Source: Xylaria sp. FL1777 (Eukaryota > Ascomycota > Sordariomycetes > Xylariales > Xylariaceae). From it: DNA of 64,000 bases. Numbering within the stretch: the first letter of the stretch is position 1; the number at the start of each line of letters is the position of its first letter. The stretch is from positions 310,001 to 374,000 of the forward strand of contig MU400536.1 in the NCBI GenBank assembly GCA_022578965.1, written 5' to 3'. Shown one piece after another: positions 44,558-56,010 of the stretch. The notes below the pieces were generated by a model. It was not told where the DNA came from. It was given only the letters and a program-made list of their open reading frames with translations, and searched no databases. Position numbers and translations under genes: made by a program.

Positions 44558-46246
44558 TTAAAGAAGCAAGGTACCGGCAAGCATGAAAAAGCTGACGACA
44601 CCGGTGACAGCAAGGAAGCTCATGTCCAGTGGCGGAGCGGGACGACCAGTGCCCCCGTTGTCGCCCGATGCGGTGGCGCTGACTGAACCGGAGCCAGGCG
44701 TGGCTGTACCCGTCGAAGAACCACCGGCATTCTGGGATCCATCACCGGTAAGACCAGGGCCATCACCGGCACCCGCGGTCATAAACTGGAAAATGGTTAG
44801 TGATGCCAAGCACGACATAGGCCTCTTCATCTTACCTTCTTAGCTCCATCGGGAAGGGCGGGGAGTGCACTCTGACCCCATTTTCCAAGATCCCAAACCG
44901 AATCTGTCGTTGGGCAGGCTACAGCTGCTGTTGTCGAGGTGAAACCACCATCGCCGGACGGAGCAGGGTACTTGGCAAGAGCTGACTTGAAGTTACCGTA
45001 ATCACTCTCTTCCGTGACCTTGTCCGAGTTACCGGAAAGTTCGACAATACCGTAACCATTCCCTTCGCGACTGTACTCATACAACAAGCCTCCAGAGTAA
45101 ACACTAGACATCTGGTCGCTCATCAAGGCGCTGAGTTCCTCGAAATCACGGGTGTTCTTAATGCATCCCCACTCCGACAGGAAAACTAACACGTCGAATT
45201 AGTTGCTGATAGAGTCATATACATGTTGGAATCGTAACAAGCGTTTAGGACATAGTCTAGCTCAAGAAAAAGCTCCTGCCTAGAAGCAGCCAACACACAA
45301 AAGAGACTCTGGGATTGACTTACTTGGTATACCGTAGCCGGTAAAATTCTTGACCTTTTGGTCCCAGCCAGATTGCGTGAATGACGAGGGGGCACACCAG
45401 GAGTAGTCATTCTATTTGCAACCATGTTAGTAACATGTATACGTACGACATGCCGTCTTCACGCTAGCAACTTACGAAGGCAAAGAAATCGCTACGCTCA
45501 TCATCAGTACCGCAATTGAAGTAATCGGCTGTCTGCATCCGATTTTCACTAACGTCGGCAGCAGAGTAGCCAACGGGAATCTTGCGGTAGCCTCGAGAAT
45601 CGATGTATTGACGCATGTCACGGGTAGTCGCCTTGACATATGGTGCAGACTTCACCGTCGCAGGCTGATCGTTGATGACTTCGTTGCCAGAGAAGAAGGC
45701 GAGTGTGTTGGGGTACTTGGCGAATTCATCAATGGTAGCGAACACACTTTGTAAATAAACGTCATTGTATGATGGCTCTGGGTTGTCCCGGTTGATCGAA
45801 TAGAGGGGGTTGTTGACGTCTAGGACCAGGTAGATACCGGCATCACTGAGCTGCTGCATGCAGGCGGTGTGGTCCTTGGAGTTATCTACCGAGTAAACAC
45901 GGACGGCGTTGACGCCGAGATCCTTGAAGTGCGAGATATCTCGCGTGCACGTGGCGGTGTCTGCCAGGGGATCTGCGTTGTCCGAAGAGCCGCCGGGTTG
46001 GTAGTCAATACCTCGGACATAGAATCGCTCCTTGCCGGTCCAGAACGCTGCGTGTGGCCGTCAGTAAGCATTGTGATGTCCTCATCTCGAATGGACTCTG
46101 GCAGGCCTCATACCATTTCCTGAAGCGGTGACAGTAGGGAGGGAAGCGGCTCGATTGGGGAGCTGCTTTTCCGTGGCGGTTGGACTGGCGTGGACAGCAT
46201 TGGCGGCCACCAGGGCGCCTGCTGCTGCCAGCACGTTCGTACGCAT
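44558..46246 (-). CDS. 1,3-beta-glucanosyltransferase (GAS/GEL, GH72)
   Basis: GPI-anchored wall enzyme that cuts and re-joins beta-1,3-glucan chains, 456 residues. Five exons: 46114-46246, 45476-46047, 45324-45411, 44836-45185 and 44558-44785. The introns are 66, 64, 138 and 50 bases. A signal peptide (MRTNVLAAAGALVAANAVHA) precedes the GH72 domain: AFWTGKERFYVRGIDYQPGG, LGVNAVRVYSVD and GIYLVLDVN. The acid/base Glu is in AFFSGNEVIND (about 167) and the nucleophile in FLSEWGCIKN (about 269). The C-terminus has a Gly/Ser/Thr linker and a hydrophobic GPI-type tail (FLAVTGVVSFFMLAGTLLL). No CBM43/X8 domain is seen, so it belongs to the shorter GEL1-like group. Confidence 0.95.
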
Positions 46247-49186
46247 AATTAAAGTATTGGGGGGTCGAATACGACCGGCTGGTTGAGTTTCTCTAGGGAT
46301 TAGATAGGTGTAGACACTCGTCCAAGTCGAGGATAAGGCGTGTTCTTGGCGACCTCAAAACGAACAACGAATGGACACTAAAATGGCGGTGTTGTTGTTG
46401 GGAATGGAAAACGAAGGGTCGAAAAGAAAGAGCAGCAGAAGCGAGTGAACTGCTCGAGAAATAACGAGTGTGAAGACAAGTTCTGAAACAGGACGTTACG
46501 GGATCCGAGGGACGAGGACGAGGATAAGAATGAGGAGGATGAAAGAAGGGAGGAGGAAGGAGAAGGACAAGGAGAAGAGAAACACTACCTAAGTACCTCG
46601 ACAACAACACAACAGCTGCATCCCCTGAGCGGCGGTGTTAGTATCGCTGTTGGTATCGCTGTTGGTATAGGTATCGGTACCCTGACAGAGTGTCCAGACA
46701 TTACGGTGTAGTATATAATGTACACTACACTACACCATGACCAACCAATACCTACCTACCTACCTACTGTAGTATCTACTTCCCTATACAGGCAAGACAT
46801 CTTTTGGCGCTGACATGAGGCGAGTCGCACACGGGTCATTTACTTACTGTAGTTCTGCTGTAGTGTACTAGCATCGTGGCATGTGTGGAACAACTAGTGG
46901 ACGCTACAAGGGAGTCAGATGCAGATCGATATCATGGGAAGTTCACGAGTAAAGCACGATATTTCTGGGTATTGCTTGGGTTCTGCTCCGGGCATTGGCT
47001 GGGGAGCCAGATCGGTAACCTGATTGTTGACTGATGATTTACGGGGCTATGTGTAGTGCAGGTGTACACTGTTTACACTATGTACGGCAGATTCGGTGGA
47101 GCGCGGGATGCGGAAACGGAGGGGTGGATCGTTGAAATGCACTGCCCGGCGATGTACAGTACATGACAGTGGGCAGTATACTGTAGGCCTGCACTAGCAT
47201 CAATCACCACCAATATTGAAGATTCAGTGTAGGTATTGAAGTGTAGGTAAGTAGGTAGGTAATAAGTTAGGTAGGTACATAGTATACACTGCGGCTGGCC
47301 ATCATCACTTTTACTCCTACCCAGAATACCATAATACTAAGGTAGTTTAGCAGTTTATAACAACGTGCCTGGGTACCGTAAGTGTAGGAGGTAGTAGTAT
47401 AAATAAATATACATAGGGGCGTCGGTGTAGGAGATTGAGTTGTCGCTCGTGTTGGAATGCACTGCCACCTTTAATTATTTTTCAGACCGTGCAGGCGCCA
47501 TCCGAGCTTCCTGTTCGTATACGCAGCGATCAACTTGACATTAGCTTTAACTACTTATGGTTAGTAGCATGTAATCAACTATTCTGCGCCCGTCATAAAT
47601 ACCAATGACTTACACATCCCTCCTCTCCGCTTGCTTTATTCTAGCAGTACAATTTTCTCACTGCTTTACTTAGATACTTAGAAGGTAGTATTGAGATTAA
47701 TGATGACGCCATCGAGTGTGAAAAGGCAGGTTTGTTGCCAAGAAATCTAAGGCAGATCGGTGGGTAGGAAACCAGCTGGAACCGCCCCCGCTTACCAGAG
47801 TTTCAGGTACGAAACAAGCTAGAAATTAAGACTACCCACTTAAATCCCCAGCTCCGAAATGCTTCCGCTCCTAGTATATTATGCAAAGTATTTCCTATTA
47901 TGGTAATACCTCGAAATATTGTACCTGAGGCACCGACATTCTTATCATTATCAGATACAGAGAAGACAAGAAACATATGAGATAGGAATTATAGACATAT
48001 CTACAAGAAAAACTCATGTGAAAAGAGGAGTGTCGAGACCTAGGTACCTACACTTAGGTAGTATAAGTTTTATTTATTGAGCTATTGTAAGTAATACTAC
48101 ATGTTGATATTTCGACCCATGAACAACTCATCGGCTCGACCAGCAGTAGCCTGCCTTGTAATTACCAGGAACATCACAGCAAGTCCCATGGCGAATATTT
48201 CCTTCATATACCTCTGAGTTGGGAACGCGTGATCAAGATATGAAAACTGTATAGAAGTAAATTTCATCGACGTAACTTTCTCTAGATTTGTGAGGTGGAG
48301 CATCATAAACCAACTTACGCTATCAGAAAGGAACATCAACTGACGATAGCTCATTATCGTGTCTTAATATATTACAGGCGTGTGAAAGGCAGCATTGTGA
48401 AGCAGCACCTACGCGGCTTAAACACTAAGGTCTTTCTGGCCTAACCAGATCGCCAAGACATAGGTAAATCTCCGAGCCATGAACCCGATTATCTGGTTCG
48501 TAGTCTGAATCCTCCCAGTCTAATGTAAGTAGCATGACGACGATCCCAACAGTATACAACATAAAAAATGAACAAGTAACGACATTCTTAGGAGGAGCAT
48601 GAGACCTGTGTGAGGCCCTGAGAAATAGTTTCTGTATGAAGCTTCTATAGTTGTAGTATTGGGTCGGTCTGCGGAGCTGGAACAGACTTTATAGATATGT
48701 TGAATGCGCTATTATTGGGGATGAGTCCCTGTGTGAGCGAGTCTAAGAGCTCTAGTCTCAGGATCCCTTCATCTTTCCTATAAAATGCTATACTGTTACC
48801 TCTTTCTTTTCTCGCTCGAGTTCGGCTGAATATGATATTCATACTATTAGCATGAGCATACTAAGAGGGAGGCAATAGACAAAATTCTGGTACTAATACG
48901 TCCAGCTGTAGTAGTTGTCACAATTTCACTGGTGCCGATGCCAGAAAGAGTATTAATTATACTTATCCCCTATCATAGATGCTATCGTCACGCCACCCTA
49001 AGTCTTTGGGAAACTTTAGAGGAGAAAGGCCATTTTCTCGAAAGGCGAATATCTTGACCAGAATCAAAAGGGGACAAGAGAAGTAGTCGGGGGCAGGCTC
49101 AACACCGAACACTTCACAAGACTATAACTCATTCACTAAGTTCTAAATATCCAAGTACACAGCACAACCCTTTCTTTCCACTTCAC
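46247..49186. other. 2.9 kb gene-poor intergenic region
   Basis: Upstream of the GAS/GEL gene. 46580-47420 is rich in TACCTACCTACC and GGTAGGTAGGTA runs and in short palindromes (TACAGTACATGACAG, GTACACTGTTTACAC, TACACTACACTACACC). ACCTAGGTACCTACACTTAGG lies near 48038. The minus-strand frame 48097-48354 (85 codons) shows no family features. Only the GAS/GEL gene and the SET gene flank it. Confidence 0.45.
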
Positions 49187-50829
49187 TCATTTTTCAATTG
49201 CTCTCCTCTTCCCCCACGTCCAATGCGCCCTCGGATTTTCAGCCAACTTTCTCATGGCCTGCGCATCCGCAGACTCAGGCCCCTTCTCTATGCTCAGCTC
49301 CTCCGCTGCTTTTAAGGCGTATTGACGAGACCGCTCTTCGTCACCAAACAGGGCGAAGTTGAGCGCTGCGCGCGTATAAGCCGACCCGAGATGTGCGTAT
49401 AAGCCCTCTTCCTCGTGAAGCGCCGTGTATTCAACCCCCGTCTCGGCCGTCACTTTCATCTCCTGGAAGTTGTTCAAGTCGTTCTTCAGTTGCTCGATGC
49501 GGCGGAGACGTTTATCGGACTGGTGGAAGACGACGATTAGTTGAGTAGGGCGAGGAATGAGTTTCTTACATTCTTTATCTTGTGTTCATCGGTGATGTAA
49601 GGAAAATAAATAACTAGAGTTTTTTTTTCTTTCGAAATTCAAGAATATTATTTAGGAAACTCACTGCTGCTGTCTCATTCTTCGGCCCCTGACATAGCGC
49701 ACACGCGCACTCAAATCCCCAGCTCCGAATGCGCTCTTTCCGCTTCCGTGATGGCAAGAAGATATCCACGTAGCTAATAGCTAATTCCTCGCCCTTCTGG
49801 ATGTCGCGGGCGGCTACCGCAGTAATTGTTGTGTCGGTGATGCGGTAATGAACGCTATATCATCCATGAGCGCTTTTGTACATCACGATGTTTCTTGCTT
49901 CCACTACCTAACACATTGTGACTAACTTTAAACGAAAATAGCAAAGGAAAGTTATAAGTACACATACTTTGGCCGACAATCGTGATTGAATTTCGCAACG
50001 TCGGGATACGCGCCCAAGTGACGAGTCCCCTTCTCGTCAGCCCCGTGCACGAAGAACTGGAAGGCGTTGGTGTTGATCCTGTCGTGTATATCGCGACCCA
50101 TCTGCCCTAGGAAAGCATCTCTGCGGTTCTTCGGGAGTTGTGATATGGCGAAATCATACACTAATGAGAAGGCCCAGAAACATCAGCAAGATGCCCCTTT
50201 CCGGGTTTCAAAAGATTAAAAGGGGGGGGGGGGGGAGAAAACGAAGAAAAAAAAGTTTCAAATAGAAAACAGACGACTAAAATTGAGGAAAGCCCCAAAT
50301 CAAAGTAAACTGATAACCTACTCCTATCCCGCACACCAACCTCCAACTCCACGATCCCATCGGTCTGCGCAATGAGCGTCGGCGCCCTAACCATCAACAC
50401 CTCACCCTTAGAAATGGAGCGGTTGGCGCGCACGCCGATGCCCTTGCCGTCGATCGCCTCGGTGTAGTACGGGGGCGGGTACGCGCCACCATCGACGGCG
50501 AAGGCGTAGCTCTGTATGATGTTCGCGTGCTGCGGGCTCGTGATCAGCGCGATGCCCCCGCTCTGGGCGGCGTTGGTGAACACGCACGTCCCGTTGACGC
50601 AGTGCTCCGGACCGCTCCATTGCGCAGCAGACGGGGTCGAGGGGGCCTGGACGAGTCGGCGGATGAATTCTGGGCTTGCGCAGGCTGGTGTTCGGAGGGT
50701 TTGGATTGTGGGATTCCATGGACAGGTTCCCGGGGTTAGGTCTTCTACTGATGGTTCTGCTTTTGTCTCGGCTTGAGCCGAGGATATGCTCCCCCAGGAC
50801 AGTAACGCGTATAATACATAAGAGTGCAT
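49187..50829 (-). CDS. SET-domain protein with N-terminal signal peptide
   Basis: A 407-residue SET-domain protein. Four exons: 50322-50829, 49968-50160, 49665-49854 and 49187-49519. The introns are 161 bases (phase 1, with a 14-G tract), 113 bases (phase 2) and 145 bases (phase 0). A hydrophobic N-terminus (MHSYVLYALLSWGSISSAQA) looks like a signal peptide. The SET core starts at GKGIGVRANRSISKGEVLMV and reaches AYPDVAKFNHDCRPN (the NHxCxPN box, about 227-234). It continues VHYRITDTTITAVAARDIQK, GEELAISYVDIFLPSRKRKE and a post-SET cysteine cluster, WGFECACALC. The C-terminal 110 residues are helical, TPR-like (YTRAALNFALFGDEERSRQY). The family methylates proteins; for a secreted form the target is unknown. 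Confidence 0.85.
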
Positions 50830-51314
50830 CGCTGGAAAAGAAAGGAGTAATCAAATGTTTGTAGGGAGTGGTGGCGCTGTCCTGCTCCTCGCGGTTTGTG
50901 ATGGTTGGACATCATGAGACGACGTAAGAGATAGATTAACATATTATCACAGACAGGATACGTATGCTAGAGCTACTGGAGGCGAGGCCTGTTATTACCT
51001 GAACGGAGCATATTGTGCGTGTGTGCAGTTTTCAGAAACGAACATTTATTACCCGGTGCTCTACCTGTTGATCTGTCTCCGCCATAAGGAAGCCCGTGTA
51101 TTTTGCCTAAGGTCCACGCCACGGTGGCGACAATCCCGCATCTCCATAGCCTCAGTTTTCCTTGTGTGGAAGGGGGATGGGCTATATATCACACTATTTC
51201 TGTCTTCGCCTCCCCTCAACTTGCAATTTACTCTTCGTGTCTCTGCTTCGCTTTGTTTTTGCCGAGTGTCAATATGGACCTTGGATGTTGGTATACGCCT
51301 CGAGGAAGAAGATG
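50830..51314. other. intergenic, nothing recognised
   Basis: Upstream of the SET-domain gene and downstream of the small membrane-protein candidate. No reading frame or repeat stands out. Confidence 0.35.
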
Positions 51315-51542
51315 CTAGGTACTTCTCTTCCGACTCGACCAGACACAGAGGAACACTATGCCAACACACACCAGTCCGACAATACCCGCAGCGATGCCCG
51401 TGGCGCACTCACGGCTGCAGGGTACCTCGGCTGGTTCGTCAACCGGATCGAACGAGTCCGGGGCACCGAGTGCCTGGAACGTGTAAGCCGCCAGTGCGAT
51501 TACCATTGCCAACGTTCGGTGAATGCCGTAGTCGGATGTCAT
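51315..51542 (-). CDS. small membrane protein candidate (75 aa)
   Basis: A 75-residue reading frame starting at the ATG at 51542, although the frame is open further upstream. A signal-peptide-like N-terminus (LAMVIALAAYTFQALGA) is followed by an acidic stretch (SFDPVDEPAEVPCSREC), then a transmembrane helix (GIAAGIVGLVCVGIVFLCVW) and a basic end, SSRKRST. The positive charge on the C-terminal side fits a type I topology. No family is recognised; its support is the ordered signal/spacer/TM/basic pattern. It is a minus-strand neighbour of the SET-domain and Bzz1 genes. Confidence 0.4.
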   Translation of the reverse strand: MTSDYGIHRTLAMVIALAAYTFQALGAPDSFDPVDEPAEVPCSRECATGIAAGIVGLVCVGIVFLCVWSSRKRST

Positions 51543-52346
51543 TGTGACTTGAAACCGCCGATCTGGGTGGAATGGAGCGAGAATGGTCGTGGGTGCTTGA
51601 GTCGAAACGTTGGTCAAAGGCTTCTTTTTCTTGCTCTTCGCGTGTTCTGAGGCCAGACAAGATCGAAGCTGGTGGAACAAGGGCGATCGCCGTAGCCGGT
51701 TCTCTACAAGGAGGTAAAGATCAATAAAAACATATTGCTCACAGGATATCACAGCTCATTGTCACTCACTGTTTACGAATCGATAAGTTGCTGCTCAAAG
51801 ATGAGAGATTTTGTTCACCCACTGTTTGGATCGTGTGAGGATGTTTGTGCTTTTCTTTACTATTATGGTCTTGCTCTCGACGTGCAGGCAGTTATGGAGG
51901 TGAGGTAGTCGAGTGAAGATTTTGGGCTTTGGCTTTGCTCCCAAGTGACAGGCACGCTACAAGCACGCTCAATAGAAACTCGCAGAAGCACTTTATGCTA
52001 CCGAGGTGCCTAGGTAGCTGGCACCATTGGGCACCTGCCCTCATCGCGGGCTAGCGGTTGTACGATCTTAAGTACCTACTTGTACCTACGCAGGTTAGGT
52101 ACGTTTGCAAAGATAAATGGAAGGTGCCTATGTGACTCAAGATGGGGGCAGTCTCGATACAACGTCTGGTACAATGGACTATACAATCTCAGTTTTCTCT
52201 ACTCTCCCTACATATATCATATCATATCATATCATATAATGGCAACGCCGCCGCAAGTGCCCAATTGCTATACAATGCTATGCCGCATTCCCAATGCAGA
52301 GAACCTCCTCATTTCAACATAAGTCCCTAAATAGAGACATGCTTCT
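51543..52346. other. intergenic with an ATATC microsatellite
   Basis: The 3' flank of the Bzz1 gene. A CATATATCATATCATATCAT microsatellite lies at about 52211-52237, CCGAGGTGCCTAGGTAGC near 52000 and AAGTACCTACTTGTACC near 52070. No gene was seen. Confidence 0.45.
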
Positions 52347-54723
52347 TCATGCCACCTGAACATAACTCGCTGGTACGCTTCTCGTCGAGCCCCCCTTTTC
52401 TACTTCAACCCAGCCATCTCCTGGGTCGTCCTTGATGAGTACAAAACGCTCCCCTTCTGTCATGCTGTGTTCGGTTTCGCTTTGGGCCGCATAATCGTAG
52501 AGGGCGACCACGTATTTTAGCTTTTTGGCCCCGCGACGAGGGGCCACAGCTGGTCCTTTCTTCTTTACTACAGGGGCTGATGTGCCGATAGACGAGCCTG
52601 AGTTTGAGTATGTAGACCCAGGACGAGTTTGGGACGATCCCGTGTCCTGAGGTATGATAGGAGCCGCAAATATCTCGAGATATGTTCCGGGTACGACTCC
52701 TTCTTTATACCCAGCCCGGACTTTGACCCAGCCAGATCCATCTAAAGGGGAAAGTTAGTGCGTACGTCGCGCATTGCAGGATGGAGATTGGCCACATACC
52801 ATCTGGCTCCAATATCGTCACCTCCCGACCCTCAGCCACACTGACCTCGCCCTCTCCACCTGATTCAAAGGCATAAAGCATCTTACCTTTCTGCTCATTC
52901 GCCTTGGTTGTGCTAGATCCGTTAACAGAGCTCCCGGGGAGCTCACTAATATAAGTAGAAGGAGGTGGTGCAACTAGTCGAGACTTCCGAGCAGCAGGTC
53001 GTGAGCCTGGAAGCTCGGACGTGGCATCTGCCACTTGGCCACTAATTGACCGATGAGCACTAGCTGCATACCCTGAACTTAAAGAATTCATGGTGTTGGA
53101 TCGGCTTAGATCCGGTAGCTCCGCAATATGGTCCGGGGTTCCTGTAGCGGGTGAAAGTAGGGTTCCTGCGGCTACTTGGCGATCTGCTTTGCTCTTCTTG
53201 CGCTCCTCTTTCGACAACTCTCCAGGGCATTCGGCTGGGACTTTCATCTCGCACTTGCTGTGACATGTATACCCACAGTCTCTACAGTCGAACCCCTTTG
53301 CTGACAAGCCCCATATTCGCTCGCCGCATAAATCGCAATTGGTCGGGATTTTGAATGTTTGGGATTTGAAATTGTGGTTTTTGGCTCCCAATGTAACGTC
53401 TCCAACGGCAGATGTTATGGTAGACGTTTCGACTTCCGCGGTCAAACGTTTACGGTCAACCTGGTGTAGATTTTCCTGCAAGGCAAAGAGATGCGTAACA
53501 ACTAAAACTTCGTCTTGCTTCTCAGTCCCCTCACGAACACTCTGCTTTAGCCGCTTCACCGACTCGACTTCCCTCCTCTTTTTATCAACCTCCCTTCTTA
53601 ACTCCCCTAGTTGACCCTTGGACTTATTCAACACATTACGCAAGAATATCTTGGCTGGTTCATCTGTGACCATGGCATCATCGTCGTGCCATACCGGGCT
53701 TGGCTCGAATACCTTGTCGGGGGGTTCTTGGAAGGCGCCCATATTGTGGCGTATGTACATCATAGAGTCGAGATGAGGCTGGTTGCGAGTGATTTCCTGT
53801 GATAAATGGTCTATCATGCCGTTGCTTTGAATCAGCATGGTTGTCTCTAGACTTGCTGCCATAGTCCATATGGCGTTGAGTTTGATGGTCCGGAATTCTG
53901 ATAAGTCTTGCAGACTATCCATCACTTCCGGTATGAATTCATGGTAATACTTTTCCTTTTGCTTATTGGTGACATTGAGAGCTATCAGATATGTGTTTTT
54001 CATGTTGTTCATCTCCTGTAACTGTTGTTGATAATTGCTTTGCGCTTTGGCTTTGTCAAAGGAGCTTTCTGACTTTTTGCGCTTGCTCTCAACTTCTTGA
54101 CAGACAGTATCATACTTAGCCTTGACCTTGCGAAGATCGGCGTAGGATGAATCCCTTTCTCCCTCAAGCTTAGCAGCGTATTCGGAATGGCGCTTGCGCA
54201 GCTCTTCAAACTTAGCAGCATAGTGCTTTAAAGGGTCAGCAACCTTATGTATAAGCTCGTTTCCATAGCGCTCGTGCTCGTCGGCTCGTGCTTCGAGCGT
54301 CGTTAAATGGGTGTTCCATATCGTCAGAGATGCGTTTTCAAGAGAGCCCGGTGTCATTGTAGGCGTGTCGCCAACACTCAGGCTCGTAGACTTTCTCGTT
54401 TTCTTCTCGAAATATTTCTTGGCTAGGGCATTCAACCTCGCGCTGTGCTCTTTCTCAAGTGCGCTCCGTTCTCGGTAGAAGTTCTGGATGTCGTCGAGCC
54501 AGGCGATGCCGTTGGCGACCCAGGCGTTGGCGGGCTTGAAGCCATCCTAGAGCGAGGAGACAAACGGGTTAGGGCCCTGCTACTGTTCACACCGACTCCC
54601 GTGCCAACGGATGAGACGGCGCGCAAAGGGGATGCGCACGAGAACCAGCGATGGTCGCATTCAATGCGCGCGACTCACCTTCAGCTCAGCACCAAGCGTT
54701 GGTGCCACATCCACTTCAGCCAT
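52347..54723 (-). CDS. BZZ1: Bzz1-type F-BAR / C1 / double SH3 protein
   Basis: Actin-patch and endocytosis adaptor that binds Las17/WASP, 728 residues. Exons 54679-54723, 52800-54546 and 52347-52741; the introns are 132 bases (phase 0) and 58 bases (phase 1). Domain order: a short N-terminal exon (MAEVDVAPTLGAELK/DGFKPANAWVANG), then an F-BAR/FCH helical domain to about residue 330. A C1 zinc finger follows (HNFKSQTFKIPTNCDLCGER, then CRDCGYTCHSKC). After a Ser-rich linker come two SH3 domains: KGKMLYAFESGGEGEVSVAE..DDGSGWVKVR and KYVVALYDYAAQSETEHSMT..GDGWVEVE. The order F-BAR, C1, SH3, SH3 is characteristic of filamentous-fungal Bzz1. The C1 cysteines are intact. Confidence 0.93.
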
Positions 54724-56010
54724 ACCGAACTCGACAGGGGTGGCGACGAGGCAATATTCAACATGCAGGACAGTGTAGAACGGCGCAGTGTAGGGGGTCG
54801 GATTCTTGCTTAGGACTGGCCACGATTGCCGCAAGCTGCAAGGCCATAATCCAGGTGTCTATTTGGACGTTGGGTATTGCGTAGACTGCCCAGGTAGGCA
54901 ATGGACAGAATACCTAACGGAATCTGAGCGACAAGGCGACACGGCAACACAACGACTCAACTACACAGCCCACCTGGGCACCGGGCGCTCTTAACCAAGT
55001 CCAGTAGCCAGGAGGTAGTACGGGGTAACTGAGAGCGAGGGAACATGTCCTTCGACTTAGACCCGCTAAAGTTCTCTGCCAATTAATAGCACCTAATTAC
55101 ACTCATGAGTGTAAACGTAAGTCACCGGAACTTTATAACTCCTACGGGATACCTCTTCATTTCCGGTACGTCTCCCGAGGTACCTACTGTGGACCTCGTT
55201 ATCTAAAGAACTACGACTTTGTGTCTTCAGTGGATGTTGCAATTGATTTTGGACTTGAGAATCTAGACGAAATAGCACACCGACATGACCTTCGATCGAG
55301 AGAGAGACCTAAAATAAGCAACTCTGGTATTGATTATTTATGATGTAGAGGCGCCTGGATTGCGACATTGTAATAAGGTAGCCCCTATTAAGGTAGCTGG
55401 TACCGTAGCTGCATGTCGCCGATAGCTAAACCGTTATCTAATTCGTCAGTTGTCCCACTGTTATACAGTGCAGTTGCCCCTCCATCTGCGCGTAGTCAGT
55501 AGGTACAGTACCGAGGTACTTACCCGCCTACATAGTAGTATACACTAGGTACATGTACTTATCTATCCTATTTCCTATTTCATATCAGGGTGTTATTTGC
55601 GTGCCCCTCTATTCCCCCAACTGCGCTGCGCTCCAAGGCTGCTATCATAGAGCCAGAACCCCACCAAAATATTCCAATGCTCTGGGAATTGCAAGGCGTC
55701 AGAGCTGTTTCCTTGTCCCTGCCAGTCTTTGATTCCAAGTCCTACCTAAACCACATAACTCTGCGAGGCGGTTTCTAATACAGCCTCCTGGCTATCTGCC
55801 CGTGTATGTAGTCATCTGTCAAAGAATGGCACATTCCATCCATACAACTAGGCGCGCTGACCGCGGATACTCTAGCCGACATTCCTTTCTTACTACGACC
55901 ATCTACCTCTCCTAGCTCGTAACCACGTTTGCCCTCAGAGGCACGGGTTTCTTATCCGACCTCGAGCCCCCCATTCTGCGACTTCCATCGTGCGTCTTAA
56001 AAGGAGCACC
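54724..56010. other. divergent intergenic, Bzz1 / Dbp5
   Basis: About 1.3 kb between two genes transcribed away from each other. Repeated GTAGGTACAGTACCGAGG- and TACACTAGGTACATGTAC-like sequences lie at 55498-55562, and CGAGGTACCTACTG near 55177. No protein-coding frame is supported. The sequence before the Dbp5 start is C/T-rich. Confidence 0.45.

Noticed and set aside
41348..46246. Secondary-metabolite cluster including the TauD dioxygenase
   Set aside because: No polyketide, peptide or terpene synthase and no P450 are nearby; neighbours are wall and housekeeping genes.
48097..48354. 85-codon minus-strand frame in the gene-poor region
   Set aside because: Hydrophobic but without an ordered signal/membrane layout, splice context or recognisable family.
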